Positions 17,490 to 25,348 of a DNA stretch of 64,000 nt are shown in pieces. Under the pieces are notes generated by a model. It searched no databases, was not told the DNA's origin, and worked only from the letters and a program-made list of their open reading frames with translations. The stretch comes from DASRAP01 sp964503275 (lineage in GTDB: Bacteria > Gemmatimonadota > Gemmatimonadetes > Gemmatimonadales > Gemmatimonadaceae): contig CAZCZO010000001.1 of the NCBI GenBank assembly GCA_964503275.1, forward strand, positions 174,113-238,112. Direction: 5' to 3'. The translations under genes were made by a program, and so were the position numbers. Positions within the stretch are counted from its first letter, which is position 1. Each line of letters starts with the position of its first letter.

Positions 17490-18823
17490 TGTGGCGGCCG
17501 AGCAAGCGACCGCAGCAACATGCCAGACGCGGTCTCGATATCGCGGCCGCTGTTGCGCGTGCGCTGGAGGATCTCTCGGCCGTCAGGCGTGCGGCCGAGC
17601 CCGCGGCGCCGGATCGCCACGCGGTTCTCGGTGCGGTGATCGTTGAAGTGCCCGCGGTCGAAGACGGGATTGATCCACTCCGCGCAGGGACGCGGCAGAT
17701 GCGGGAAAGCCTCGAGGAACGACGGGGGGGTCCCGTAGGAGAACACGTCGAGGACGCGATCGACGGGGATGCCGAGGTACGCCGTTTGCTCGTTCAGCCC
17801 GGGATACGTGCCGCGAGGTGCGGTCGACACGCTCATTGGCAGCGCCAGCGTCAGCGAGACGTTGTTATTGAAGGTGTAGCCACGCCCGAAGATGCCGGTG
17901 CCGCCGATATAGCTGTTGACCATATTCGCCGCCACCGGGTTGTCCGTGTCGGCGTCGGACATGTATTGCTCGAAGTGCGCGCGGGAGAGGTCCGCGTAGT
18001 AGGGCTGGCCCGAGGCGGTGGCGTGGTCCAGTGCGTCCATCGCGAGTACCCGCGCCTGCCCGGGTGGGACCGGGAAATCGCGCCCGCTGCCGGGGAACGT
18101 CCAGGCCTGGATCGCCCAGAAGTGCGTGGCATCGGTGCGCAGGTGTGCACGTTCGGCGCAGGTGTTGCTGCCGACGACGCCTGTGTGGTAGCCGCCGACG
18201 CCGGAGCGGGCGAAGAGGAGACCGTCGAGGTACACGGTGGTGTCGCCGTTGTTGTAGAACTCCACGTAGTCGCCCAAGCCGTAGTTCACGGGACCCGCGT
18301 TCCCGTTGAAGAGCTCGGAGATGATGATCGACCCGCGCCGCGCGGCGACGAGCGCGAGTTGGCGTGACTCGTTGGCGCCCGCACTGAGGAAGATCGAGAC
18401 CCCGCCGGCGAAGAGCGTGGCGTCGCGGTCTGCGGGGGGGAGTAGCGCTTGCTCGGCAGGGCTGAGTGCACGCGTGATGCTGGCCGCGTAGCGACCCTGG
18501 AGCAGCGAACTGAAGCGCACGACACCCTGTGCGTCGGTGACCGCCGTACGCGGCGGCTCCGCGGTGCCCTCGCGGATCAGCGTCACCGTCAGGCCGGTCC
18601 GTGTCAGCCCGACGGTCGCAGCGGTCGCGAGATCGATCGGGTCAAGTTCGACTTGCAAGGTGATGCTGCCCCGCGCCAGCCCACCGCCGGGCGTGCCAGT
18701 GGTGTCCACCGGCTGCTCACTGCGCGTGACCTGCGTGATGTCGCCGGTGACGCAGGCGGTGAGGGTCAGCGCGAGTGCGAGCAGGCCGCAGTGTCGTGCA
18801 CGATCCGGACGGGTCTGGCTCAT
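17486..18823 (-). CDS. DUF4876 lipoprotein partner of the TonB receptor
   Basis: The 445-residue lipoprotein has the lipobox LTLTACVTG, an N-terminal beta-domain (SITLQVELDPIDLATAATVG, then VTLIREGTAEPP) and a DUF4876 core (IIISELFNGNAG, DYVEFYNNGDTTVYLDG), a fold with a lamin-tail-like look. It probably sits on the outer membrane and works with the TonB receptor, somewhat as SusD does with SusC, though it is unrelated to SusD. The ATG at 18823 is used because the signal peptide starts there and a good promoter lies 36 bp upstream. It is the first gene of the operon. Confidence 0.8.
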   Translation of the reverse strand: MSQTRPDRARHCGLLALALTLTACVTGDITQVTRSEQPVDTTGTPGGGLARGSITLQVELDPIDLATAATVGLTRTGLTVTLIREGTAEPPRTAVTDAQGVVRFSSLLQGRYAASITRALSPAEQALLPPADRDATLFAGGVSIFLSAGANESRQLALVAARRGSIIISELFNGNAGPVNYGLGDYVEFYNNGDTTVYLDGLLFARSGVGGYHTGVVGSNTCAERAHLRTDATHFWAIQAWTFPGSGRDFPVPPGQARVLAMDALDHATASGQPYYADLSRAHFEQYMSDADTDNPVAANMVNSYIGGTGIFGRGYTFNNNVSLTLALPMSVSTAPRGTYPGLNEQTAYLGIPVDRVLDVFSYGTPPSFLEAFPHLPRPCAEWINPVFDRGHFNDHRTENRVAIRRRGLGRTPDGREILQRTRNSGRDIETASGMLLRSLARPPQ

Positions 18824-18858
18824 GGTGCATCCCGGGTACGAGGAGGCAGATCTATGGC

Positions 18859-18886
18859 ATAATCTTTGCCCCCCCTGGGCTGTCAA
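18859..18886 (-). promoter_or_regulatory. promoter of the DUF4876/TonB/DUF6850 operon
   Basis: On the minus strand TTGACA (18881-18886) and GATTAT (18859-18864) are 16 bp apart and end 35 nt before the start at 18823. The spacer holds a G-run. Confidence 0.6.
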
Positions 18887-19015
18887 GGTGCGGATGTGGC
18901 TCATCATGGCGGTCGCGCGCCGCCTACAGTAGGATTCTGACGCCAGCGCGTAGTTCCCTGCGCGTGGCGCACTGTACGATGATGCGTGGTGCCACGACCT
19001 TCAGCGAGCTTCGTC

Positions 19016-19408
19016 ATGCCCAAAGTGACCGGAATCGGCGGCGTCTTCATCAAGGCCCGCGGCGACCACAGCGCCCTCGCCGCATGGTACCAGCAGCACC
19101 TCGGCATCCCGCTCGCTGTGTGGGGTGGCGCGGTCCTCCGCTGGCCCGACGACGCCCAGGCCGACGGCGGCTTGACGGTGTGGAGCACCGCCAAGGCAGA
19201 CGGCGCGTGGTTCGCGCCCAGCGAGGCGACGTTCATGATCAACTACCGGGTCGATGATCTGCACGGCCTGCTCGCGAACCTCACTGCCGCAGGCATCGCG
19301 ACCTTGAAGGGACCCGAGTCGCACGAGAACGGCGACTTCGCGTGGATCATGGATCCGGAGGGCAACAAGGTGGAGCTGTGGGAGCCGAAGGCGTGGACGA
19401 AGGGCTGA
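19016..19408 (+). CDS. VOC/glyoxalase-fold protein
   Basis: The 130-residue protein has the vicinal oxygen chelate fold: KVTGIGGVFIKARGDHSALA at the start, MINYRVDDLHGLLANL in the middle and WIMDPEGNKVELWEP at the end, the usual glyoxalase-family closing motif with its metal-ligand Glu. The first metal-binding His is not obvious, so activity is uncertain. The ATG at 19016 is chosen because it precedes the first strand. It is monocistronic. The lower-GC island begins just downstream. Confidence 0.82.
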   Translation: MPKVTGIGGVFIKARGDHSALAAWYQQHLGIPLAVWGGAVLRWPDDAQADGGLTVWSTAKADGAWFAPSEATFMINYRVDDLHGLLANLTAAGIATLKGPESHENGDFAWIMDPEGNKVELWEPKAWTKG

Positions 19409-19545
19409 GGCGGAGTCCTGAACGACGCCGATGGTTCCGAGCCAGAATTCTGTGTTAGAACCTCCGGCCGCCTGCGTGTGAGTGACCGTTGGTGAGGATC
19501 GAATGGAATGGGTCCACCACACCCTGCTCCAACGGCGATGGAGCA

Positions 19546-20247
19546 TCAGTATGACGGTGCACCACCGAGCAACGCATCGCGCACAGCAAGTAGGGCGACG
19601 CGAAAGCCGCCATCGTTCCTCCATTGCCGTATTGTTCGTCCTGTGCTTGCCTTGATGCGCTTTCCCAATCTGGTGCTGCCTCGAAGTTTTGCGCGCTCGC
19701 CCTCCCTTCGAAGCTCCTCCACCGAACGCCCCGCTTCCGTGCAATCCCAAATATCAAGTAGCGCGCGAAGCAGTCGGATGCTCGCTCCGGGAGCTGGCCA
19801 GCCTGCACGAGCGAAACGAGATCGCAGCGTAGAACACGAAATGCCGAGCACGGCGGCAAGCTCCGCCTGCGTATTGAGCCGTGGCACCACTAGCATGGCC
19901 GCGACCACAGCCGCAATTGCCGACGGTGAAGCATCCCTCGTCGTGAGCTCGTGGACCATCATCGCCCGTACGTTGCGCGTGTAAATGGCCTGAAGCGCGT
20001 CGTTCATGTCGACATCACGATCCTGTGTCGCCTCAACGACTGCATGTACAGGGCAGCCGCTGTGCACTAACTGATGGACCAGTACCAACTCAGGCGCGTG
20101 CGGTGAGGCACGCAAATAGACTGGCCATCCAGATCTTACGACCTCCCTGCACAATCTGGGATCGGTAGCTAGGTCGGCCGCCCCGACGACTAGAACCGCA
20201 CTCGTGTGGCGACTGTGCAGCGCCGCGAGTGCCTCTGGTTGTGTCAC
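19546..20247 (-). CDS. HTH regulator, 3' part of a gene split at a C10 tract
   Basis: The 233-residue frame has an N-terminal alpha/beta part (TSAVLVVGAADLATDP), a middle LNTQAELAAVLGISCSTLRS helix-turn-helix and a C-terminal AraC-like part (SVEELRREGERAKLRG, KASTGRTIRQWRN). It looks like a transcription factor with a receiver-like domain. The GTG at 20247 is probably not the original start. Reading upstream in this frame gives AFDGAPRCDGLSVSVCR directly downstream of a run of ten Cs, and the missing start (MNAVLVVLVGSTGS, ATG at 20348 with a GAGG site) lies on the other side in another frame. One extra C, or two fewer, would join them. This is either a sequencing error, a decayed gene or a phase-variable switch. 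Confidence 0.65.
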   Translation of the reverse strand: MTQPEALAALHSRHTSAVLVVGAADLATDPRLCREVVRSGWPVYLRASPHAPELVLVHQLVHSGCPVHAVVEATQDRDVDMNDALQAIYTRNVRAMMVHELTTRDASPSAIAAVVAAMLVVPRLNTQAELAAVLGISCSTLRSRFARAGWPAPGASIRLLRALLDIWDCTEAGRSVEELRREGERAKLRGSTRLGKRIKASTGRTIRQWRNDGGFRVALLAVRDALLGGAPSY

Positions 20248-20348
20248 GCGACAAACCGATACGCTGAGCCCGTCGCACCTCGGCGCGCCGTCGAATGCGG
20301 GGGGGGGGAGCCGGTGCTGCCTACGAGTACGACGAGTACAGCATTCAT
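20246..20348 (-). other. 5' part of the split regulator gene, out of frame
   Basis: From the ATG at 20348 (GAGG about 12 nt upstream) the frame reads MNAVLVVLVGSTGS, a hydrophobic first strand like that of receiver domains. It then crosses the C10 tract and ends at a TGA that overlaps the GTG at 20247. In the current sequence this part gives a 34-residue peptide. With a C8 or C11 tract it would continue into the regulator. Confidence 0.5.
20299..20308. repeat. G10/C10 homopolymer tract
   Basis: Ten consecutive Gs on the plus strand (Cs in the coding direction) lie 14 codons into the regulator gene. Such tracts slip during replication, and this one sits exactly where the reading frame breaks. 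Confidence 0.75.
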
Positions 20349-20450
20349 AAATCTACCGTCCTCTACAAATCCGACGATGGTGCTCGTGCGCCGAAACCTT
20401 AAACCTATTGATTCCGGCGCTCGCCGCCATCGCGCCAACAGCCGGCAGCA

Positions 20451-21671
20451 TCAGCTTCGAGGAATGCGGAATACCTGAAGCAACACTTCGCCGTCCGCGC
20501 CGCGCTTGAGCGCGACAAGTAGATTCCCTCGCACAGCGACCAGCCTGCTGGCTTCGGGGAGCCTGATCGTCCCTCGGTATCGCCCGTCGACTTCCAGGAG
20601 GTCGAACAGTAGGCCACGCTCGACGAATCGGCGCCCTGAGCCTTCGACGGGTGTGATTCGCTGTGACTCTTGGGATCGAAGCACGGCGACTGCACCGCTC
20701 TGCGAAGCCACAACGTCGCGGATAAGTGGTTTGACCGACGGGACCGTCGGAATCGACGCACTCACGGTGGAGCCAGGGGTTTTTGCGTGAGCCATGAGTT
20801 CCGTCCTGATCTCATCCCGCTCTTCGGGCGAGATCGGCACTGCGGGAACGCTTCGGGTTAACTCCCGCGCGGGCTCTCGATGGAGATCGGTGAACGCAGT
20901 GCTGACAGATGTGAGGTTCCAGCGCTGGATGCGGTTCTGATCCCCGCGCCAGGCGAGCACATGTCCTGCGGGAGACACTAGAACGCCCGGCTGAGCTGCG
21001 TACCGAGGAATGAGTCGGCCGGAAACGAGCGCTCCGCTTCTTGGGTCCAGGTATCGAATCACCGGTGCCACGCGAGGATCCCCTGGAAGGGAGGGGGGCA
21101 CTGGTCCGACTATCGTGTCCACAACCCGGCCGGTCCGGTCGAGTCGGACCCAGACTGCGCGGCCGGTCGAAGGGTGCAAGCCACGGCGGCTGGAGACGAG
21201 CGGCGTGCGCACCCAGACCATGGATCGCTCGTCGGCGGTCAGTCCGTTCCCGCCGACTGCTCCACGGACCTCTGGGGGTAGCAGCCAGGTCGTATCGTAG
21301 CGACCCGCGGCCTGATAGACCGAAATGCGTCGCTGCGTCTCGTCCCAGACGAGCACCCGCCCGTCTGGAAGCGAGGTGATGCCCGCCACGCCGCGAAGCT
21401 CGCCAGGGCCTTGTCCCGGGCGCGCGACCGTACCGAGTGGCTCTCCCCTCGCACCGAAGCGACGAAGCTCAGCACGATTCGGCCCCACATCGTCAACTAC
21501 CCAAAGCGAGGAGTCCGCCGCCAAGTGCACGTTCCGCACCTGCACGAACACGTCAGCGTCACCTCGACTCCCAGTGCCGAGCTCGAACAACAGGGTCGGA
21601 ACGACCGCTGGCGACTGATCGAGCTTGTACGGTACCAGAAGTGATAGAGCAATCACAGCCAGTTTCACCAT
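20451..21671 (-). CDS. exported 6-bladed beta-propeller protein
   Basis: The 406-residue protein has a short hydrophobic start (MVKLAVIALSLLVP) acting as signal or anchor. It then has repeated propeller blades: HLAADSSLWVVDD, RRFGARGEPLGTVARPGQGPGEL, GITSLPDGRVLVWDETQRRISVY and VLVSPAGHVLAWRGDQNRIQRW. The family is common in Bacteroidota and Gemmatimonadota and has no agreed function; relatives often lie near secreted peptides and thioredoxin-like proteins. Here it follows the DsbA-like gene (32 bp) and the Cys-rich peptide gene, which suggests a shared job in the periplasm or at the surface. A GGGAG site precedes the ATG. Confidence 0.75.
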   Translation of the reverse strand: MVKLAVIALSLLVPYKLDQSPAVVPTLLFELGTGSRGDADVFVQVRNVHLAADSSLWVVDDVGPNRAELRRFGARGEPLGTVARPGQGPGELRGVAGITSLPDGRVLVWDETQRRISVYQAAGRYDTTWLLPPEVRGAVGGNGLTADERSMVWVRTPLVSSRRGLHPSTGRAVWVRLDRTGRVVDTIVGPVPPSLPGDPRVAPVIRYLDPRSGALVSGRLIPRYAAQPGVLVSPAGHVLAWRGDQNRIQRWNLTSVSTAFTDLHREPARELTRSVPAVPISPEERDEIRTELMAHAKTPGSTVSASIPTVPSVKPLIRDVVASQSGAVAVLRSQESQRITPVEGSGRRFVERGLLFDLLEVDGRYRGTIRLPEASRLVAVRGNLLVALKRGADGEVLLQVFRIPRS

Positions 21672-21703
21672 CGCTTCTACTCCCAGCCACGTCGCGGGTT
21701 CAG

Positions 21704-22351
21704 CTACGGGTGGAGCCGCTGGCGGAATCGTACAACGTCAGGGCTGCCAATGAACCGATATCCGTTCAGCATCACCGTCGGAGTTCCTCGCACTCCCACG
21801 CGGTCACCTAATCGCAATCCCGAATCTACTGCCTCGGCCGTGGCTGGGTGAGACATGCAGTTCACGAACTCGGTCGGGTCTTCGAGCTCGATCATCGTCG
21901 CCAATCCTGCATAGTCAACGAGGTCGAGGGTGTCGCGAGCCGCGAACAGAATGTCGAGCGCCTTACCGGCCATGTCAGATGATGCGGCACATTGTACAGC
22001 GAGCGCCGCTGTTCGTGCCTGGCGGTGGTATGCGAGCGGATAGTGCACGAACTGAAGGCGCAGTGTTCCCGGTGGCGACGAGTCAACTACGCGCCTATAC
22101 ACCTCATGGAACTGTGCGCAATACGGACATTGAACGTCAGAGAACACGACCGCAATGTTCTTCGCGTCGGCGGGGCCAACAGAGATCCCGGACACTTGAA
22201 GCTCGGACCACATAGTCGGGTCGACCGTCTCTGGCGGTGCGTCGACACCGCGTCCAGCGGCATCACGTCTCCCGTCGAACGCGGAGTAGGCACTCGCGAG
22301 CACCGCAGAGACGAGGGCAACGTCTACCAAAGTGCCAAAGAGTCTCTTCAT
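21704..22351 (-). CDS. membrane-anchored DsbA-like thiol oxidoreductase
   Basis: The 215-residue protein has an N-terminal membrane anchor (about 5-24) and a thioredoxin-fold domain with the redox site CPYC (Cys75, Cys78) in VVFSDVQCPYCAQFHEVY. A cis-Pro loop VRGTPTVMLNG follows later. A helical insert (about 110-165) is as in DsbA/DsbG-type enzymes. CPYC suits an oxidase or isomerase acting in the periplasm. The upstream gene encodes a secreted peptide with eight mature cysteines, the obvious candidate substrate. It is probably co-transcribed with the peptide gene and with the beta-propeller gene downstream. Confidence 0.85.
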   Translation of the reverse strand: MKRLFGTLVDVALVSAVLASAYSAFDGRRDAAGRGVDAPPETVDPTMWSELQVSGISVGPADAKNIAVVFSDVQCPYCAQFHEVYRRVVDSSPPGTLRLQFVHYPLAYHRQARTAALAVQCAASSDMAGKALDILFAARDTLDLVDYAGLATMIELEDPTEFVNCMSHPATAEAVDSGLRLGDRVGVRGTPTVMLNGYRFIGSPDVVRFRQRLHP

Positions 22352-22448
22352 GCTGCCACTCGTCTGCGGCGCCTTGGGACCGGGCGATGCTGGTGATACG
22401 CGCGGAATGCGTCAGCTGCTTCAACGGCCGTCACGATACTCGCTACAC

Positions 22449-22754
22449 TCAAGGGAGCCCGCCGCTCGGAACGGTGACGTCGGTGCCGAAGTAGCACTTG
22501 ATTTCGATCAAGGTACCGCAGGTGAGGTCAGACGGACAGTCTGATCCCGTGAAATCGTCTTGGTGACAGCCACTTGGCACATGCCCCTTGCAGAACGCGT
22601 CCCTGTCGGACGGACACTCCTCGACGCATTCCCGCGAGAATGACCCGCGGGGACAGCCGCTCACAACTGACGATGCTCCAGCCTGGCTACTGTCGGCAAC
22701 AAGAGAGAGCGTGAGCGCCATCAAGCACAGTGATCGTTGGCGAAGCGAGATCAT
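22449..22754 (-). CDS. small secreted cysteine-rich peptide (eight mature cysteines)
   Basis: The 101-residue precursor has a Sec signal (MISLRQRSLCLMALTLSLVA, cleavage probably after SSQA) and a mature part with cysteines at 34, 43, 47, 55, 63, 73, 79 and 87, enough for four disulfides. Motifs include SGCPRGSF, RECVEECPSD and DCPSDLTCG. A good GGAG site lies 8 nt before the ATG at 22754. Size, signal and gene neighbours (DsbA-like enzyme, 6-bladed propeller) recall the NVEALA-type peptide clusters of Bacteroidota, but I cannot assign a family. It may be a bacteriocin, signal or structural peptide. Base composition is lower in GC than the flanks. Confidence 0.7.
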   Translation of the reverse strand: MISLRQRSLCLMALTLSLVADSSQAGASSVVSGCPRGSFSRECVEECPSDRDAFCKGHVPSGCHQDDFTGSDCPSDLTCGTLIEIKCYFGTDVTVPSGGLP

Positions 22755-22986
22755 CTTGATTTCTCCGAGTTCGAACTGCAGGTAGGGACGACAAGGGTCC
22801 AGCGCGAACGCACTCGTGCGCGAGAGCGGCAATGAGCGACGTCCTGCTCTGTCCATGCAGTTTGCCTTGTGCGACAGGAGACAGCAAGCACCATTTCGCG
22901 CAGCATTCGGTCGTTTCGCGCAAATCGTCGCTGGGCAATGCGCTACTCGGATGCGGCGAGGCACGTAAACGCCTCCCCAATCCTCT

Positions 22987-24927
22987 CTACCGCCGCGCCT
23001 CCGGCCGTCCCCCCGGGTGCCACTGCGGCTTCTCCCCATCCGCCAGCAAGCGCACGGCCTTCGCACTGGCCTCGATCACCCGCGCCATGTGCTCCACATT
23101 CACGACGGACGGCTCGTCCTTCGGCGTGTGATACGGCGTCCGTAGATTGTACGACGAGATCGTATGCGCTGGGATCCCGATGCGCGCGAAGGCGGCGTTG
23201 TCGCTGCGCGTGAAGAAGCTCTGCGCCGGCCGCGGGTCGGGTACCAGCGCGATGCCGTTGTCGGCCAGCAGGTCGCCCAGCGTGCTGCGCTCGTAGCCGG
23301 TGAACCAGGCCTTGCCGACGCCGCCGGCGAGGGAGTCGGCATTGCCGAGCATCTCGATGTTGAGGTCCACCACGGTGCGTTCGAGTGGCAGCAGGGGGTG
23401 CTGGAGGTACCAGCGCGTGCCGATGCCGCCGACCTCCTCACCGGTGATCGACATGAACAGGATAGTGCGCTTGGGCCGCGGGCCATCCTGCAATGCCCGC
23501 GCGATCTCGAGCAGCGCGACGTTGCCGCTGGCGTCGTCGTCGGCACCGTTGTTGATGGAATCGCCATCGACCGCGCGCCCGATGCCGATGTGATCATAGT
23601 GTGCGGTGACCAGCACCACTTCGTCGCGCAACAGCGGGTCACTCCCGCGGATCATCCCCGCGATATTCTGCGTCCGAAGACGCTGCTCCGCCGGCAGCTG
23701 CGCCCACTCGGTCCATGACGCCACGGGGGCTGGGCGCACCTGCGTCGGCGTCGGCGCTCCCGCGGGCCCCTGGGCCTTTCGGATCGGGATGTGCTGCCGA
23801 TACGACCCCGAGTCGCCCGCCGGCTCGAGTCCCGCCGCGCGGTACTGTGCCTCGAGGTAGCGGGCCGCGCGCTCCATCCCGGCGGAACCCGTGTAGCGGC
23901 CTTCCATGCTGTCGGCCGCGAGGATGTCGATGTGCCGCCGCACGCTGGCGGGGTCCACCCGGTCCACGTGTCGGGCGGCCGGGCTCGTGCTGGCGGCCGC
24001 CGGTGAGCGCGGCTGCGCATTCGCGACCATCGCCAGCCACTGCCCGTTGGGACTCACGGCCAGCCGCGTGATGCCCGCGAGATGCGCGAACCCGAAATCC
24101 GCCACGGGCTGCCAGCCCGGCGTCCCACGCTTCCACGCAAGCAGCTGCGTACCACTGCCAGTGAGCAACGTCGTGCTGTCGGCCCACGCGACATCCTCGG
24201 TCCCCGGTGGCAGCGCGATGAGCGTGTCGATGCGCCGCGTGTCGGGGTCGAGACGCATCACCAGCCACGGCGTGCTGCCCTTCTGCACGAAGCTGATGGA
24301 CGTGCTGCCGGGAATGCGGTGCAGGGAGCGCCCGATGTTGCGGGCGAGCACCTCGCTGCGGCCGCTGCCCGTGTGGGCCAGCTGCAACGTGGCAAGTGAG
24401 CCCAGCACGAAGAGGGCGAAGGTCGTGTCGTTGGCCTGCGCGAAGTAGCCCACCGGCTTGATGTCGGCGAAGAGCGGCGCTTCGTTGCGCCCGTCGGCGG
24501 TCGCGCGCCACAGCCGCTGCGTGGAGTCGCGCTCCACGCGGATCACGTGGACGGCGCTGGCGTCGGCGGTGGGCGCTGCGGAGTACTCACTCTCGGGCGC
24601 CGTGCGTCGCAGCGGCAGCGACAGCCCCGTCGAGAGGTCGAGCCGGTAGATGTCGGCCTGCGCATCGTCGCGCGTCGAGGTGTAGAGCAGCGCACGGCTG
24701 TCGCGGGTGAACGCGGGCTGATTGTCGTAGCCCGGCCGCCGCGTGAGGTTGAGCGGCGCCCCCGCACGCACGGAGTCGTTGCGCAGCGCGAGCGGTACGA
24801 GGTACACGTCGGCGTCCGGCGTGGGCGGCGAGGTGCGAGGCACACCGGGCTGGGCGGCGAGGGGCGCCGGCGCGAGCGGCGTGGCGAGCGGCACGGCGGC
24901 CGCGGCGAGCAAGAGAGAGAGGCGCAT
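22987..24927 (-). CDS. secreted M28 aminopeptidase with N-terminal propeller
   Basis: The 646-residue protein has a signal peptide and a beta-propeller region with PD40/WD40-like repeats (NQPAFTRDSRALLYTSTRDD, about 73-92; LAVSPNGQWLAMV near 290). The C-terminal half, from about 320, is an M28 zinc peptidase. Catalytic motifs are VTAHYDHIG, NNGADDDASGNVALLE, GEEVGGIG and a later IPAHTISSYN, covering the two-zinc site with the bridging Asp and general-base Glu. It should remove N-terminal residues from peptides in the periplasm or outside. It is divergent from the ArsR gene, with 67 bp between starts. Confidence 0.9.
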   Translation of the reverse strand: MRLSLLLAAAAVPLATPLAPAPLAAQPGVPRTSPPTPDADVYLVPLALRNDSVRAGAPLNLTRRPGYDNQPAFTRDSRALLYTSTRDDAQADIYRLDLSTGLSLPLRRTAPESEYSAAPTADASAVHVIRVERDSTQRLWRATADGRNEAPLFADIKPVGYFAQANDTTFALFVLGSLATLQLAHTGSGRSEVLARNIGRSLHRIPGSTSISFVQKGSTPWLVMRLDPDTRRIDTLIALPPGTEDVAWADSTTLLTGSGTQLLAWKRGTPGWQPVADFGFAHLAGITRLAVSPNGQWLAMVANAQPRSPAAASTSPAARHVDRVDPASVRRHIDILAADSMEGRYTGSAGMERAARYLEAQYRAAGLEPAGDSGSYRQHIPIRKAQGPAGAPTPTQVRPAPVASWTEWAQLPAEQRLRTQNIAGMIRGSDPLLRDEVVLVTAHYDHIGIGRAVDGDSINNGADDDASGNVALLEIARALQDGPRPKRTILFMSITGEEVGGIGTRWYLQHPLLPLERTVVDLNIEMLGNADSLAGGVGKAWFTGYERSTLGDLLADNGIALVPDPRPAQSFFTRSDNAAFARIGIPAHTISSYNLRTPYHTPKDEPSVVNVEHMARVIEASAKAVRLLADGEKPQWHPGGRPEARR

Positions 24928-24959
24928 AGGGGCAATCTACCGCCGCCGGCGTGGCGGGC

Positions 24960-24989
24960 TTGACATATACCGATATGGGAATGTATTGT
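24960..24989 (+). promoter_or_regulatory. arsR-type promoter with operator in the spacer
   Basis: TTGACA (24960-24965) and TATTGT (24984-24989) are 18 bp apart, and the -10 box ends 5 nt before the ATG at 24995. The spacer contains the inverted repeat CATAT-ACCG-ATATG (24964-24977), a likely binding site for the ArsR protein encoded downstream, so the gene is probably self-repressed. Confidence 0.55.
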
Positions 24990-24994
24990 ACGCC

Positions 24995-25330
24995 ATGCCC
25001 CGTGCCGCCACCACGACCGACGCGTTCAACGCCATCGCCGAGCCCCGGCGGCGCGACATCCTTGCGCTGCTGGCCGACGGCGAGCGGCCGGTCGGCGCGA
25101 TCGTCGACGCCCTGCGCCTGCCGCAGCCGTCGGTGTCGAAGCACCTCCGCGTGCTGCTCGACGTCGGGCTGGTGGATGTGCGGCGCGACGGGCGGCAGGC
25201 GTTCTACCGCATGGACGCCACGCAGCTCAAGACCATCCACGACTGGACCCGGATGTTCGAGCAGCATTGGCAGCAGCAACTGCGGCGCATTAAGGCGCGG
25301 GCGGAGCGCCGCGCGACCACCACGCACTGA
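24995..25330 (+). CDS. ArsR-family transcriptional regulator
   Basis: The 111-residue winged-helix protein has FNAIAEPRRRDILALLADGE, the recognition region PQPSVSKHLRVLLDVGLV and the wing RRDGRQAFYRMD, as in the ArsR group that partners with SRPBCC/AHSA1 proteins. It has no clear metal-binding Cys cluster, so it probably senses something other than heavy metals. The ATG at 24995 follows a -10 box by 5 nt, so the mRNA is probably leaderless. The genes for an SRPBCC protein and a DinB protein follow, a common three-gene set. Confidence 0.88.
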   Translation: MPRAATTTDAFNAIAEPRRRDILALLADGERPVGAIVDALRLPQPSVSKHLRVLLDVGLVDVRRDGRQAFYRMDATQLKTIHDWTRMFEQHWQQQLRRIKARAERRATTTH

Positions 25331-25348
25331 TCCCCAAGGAGCCCTTCC

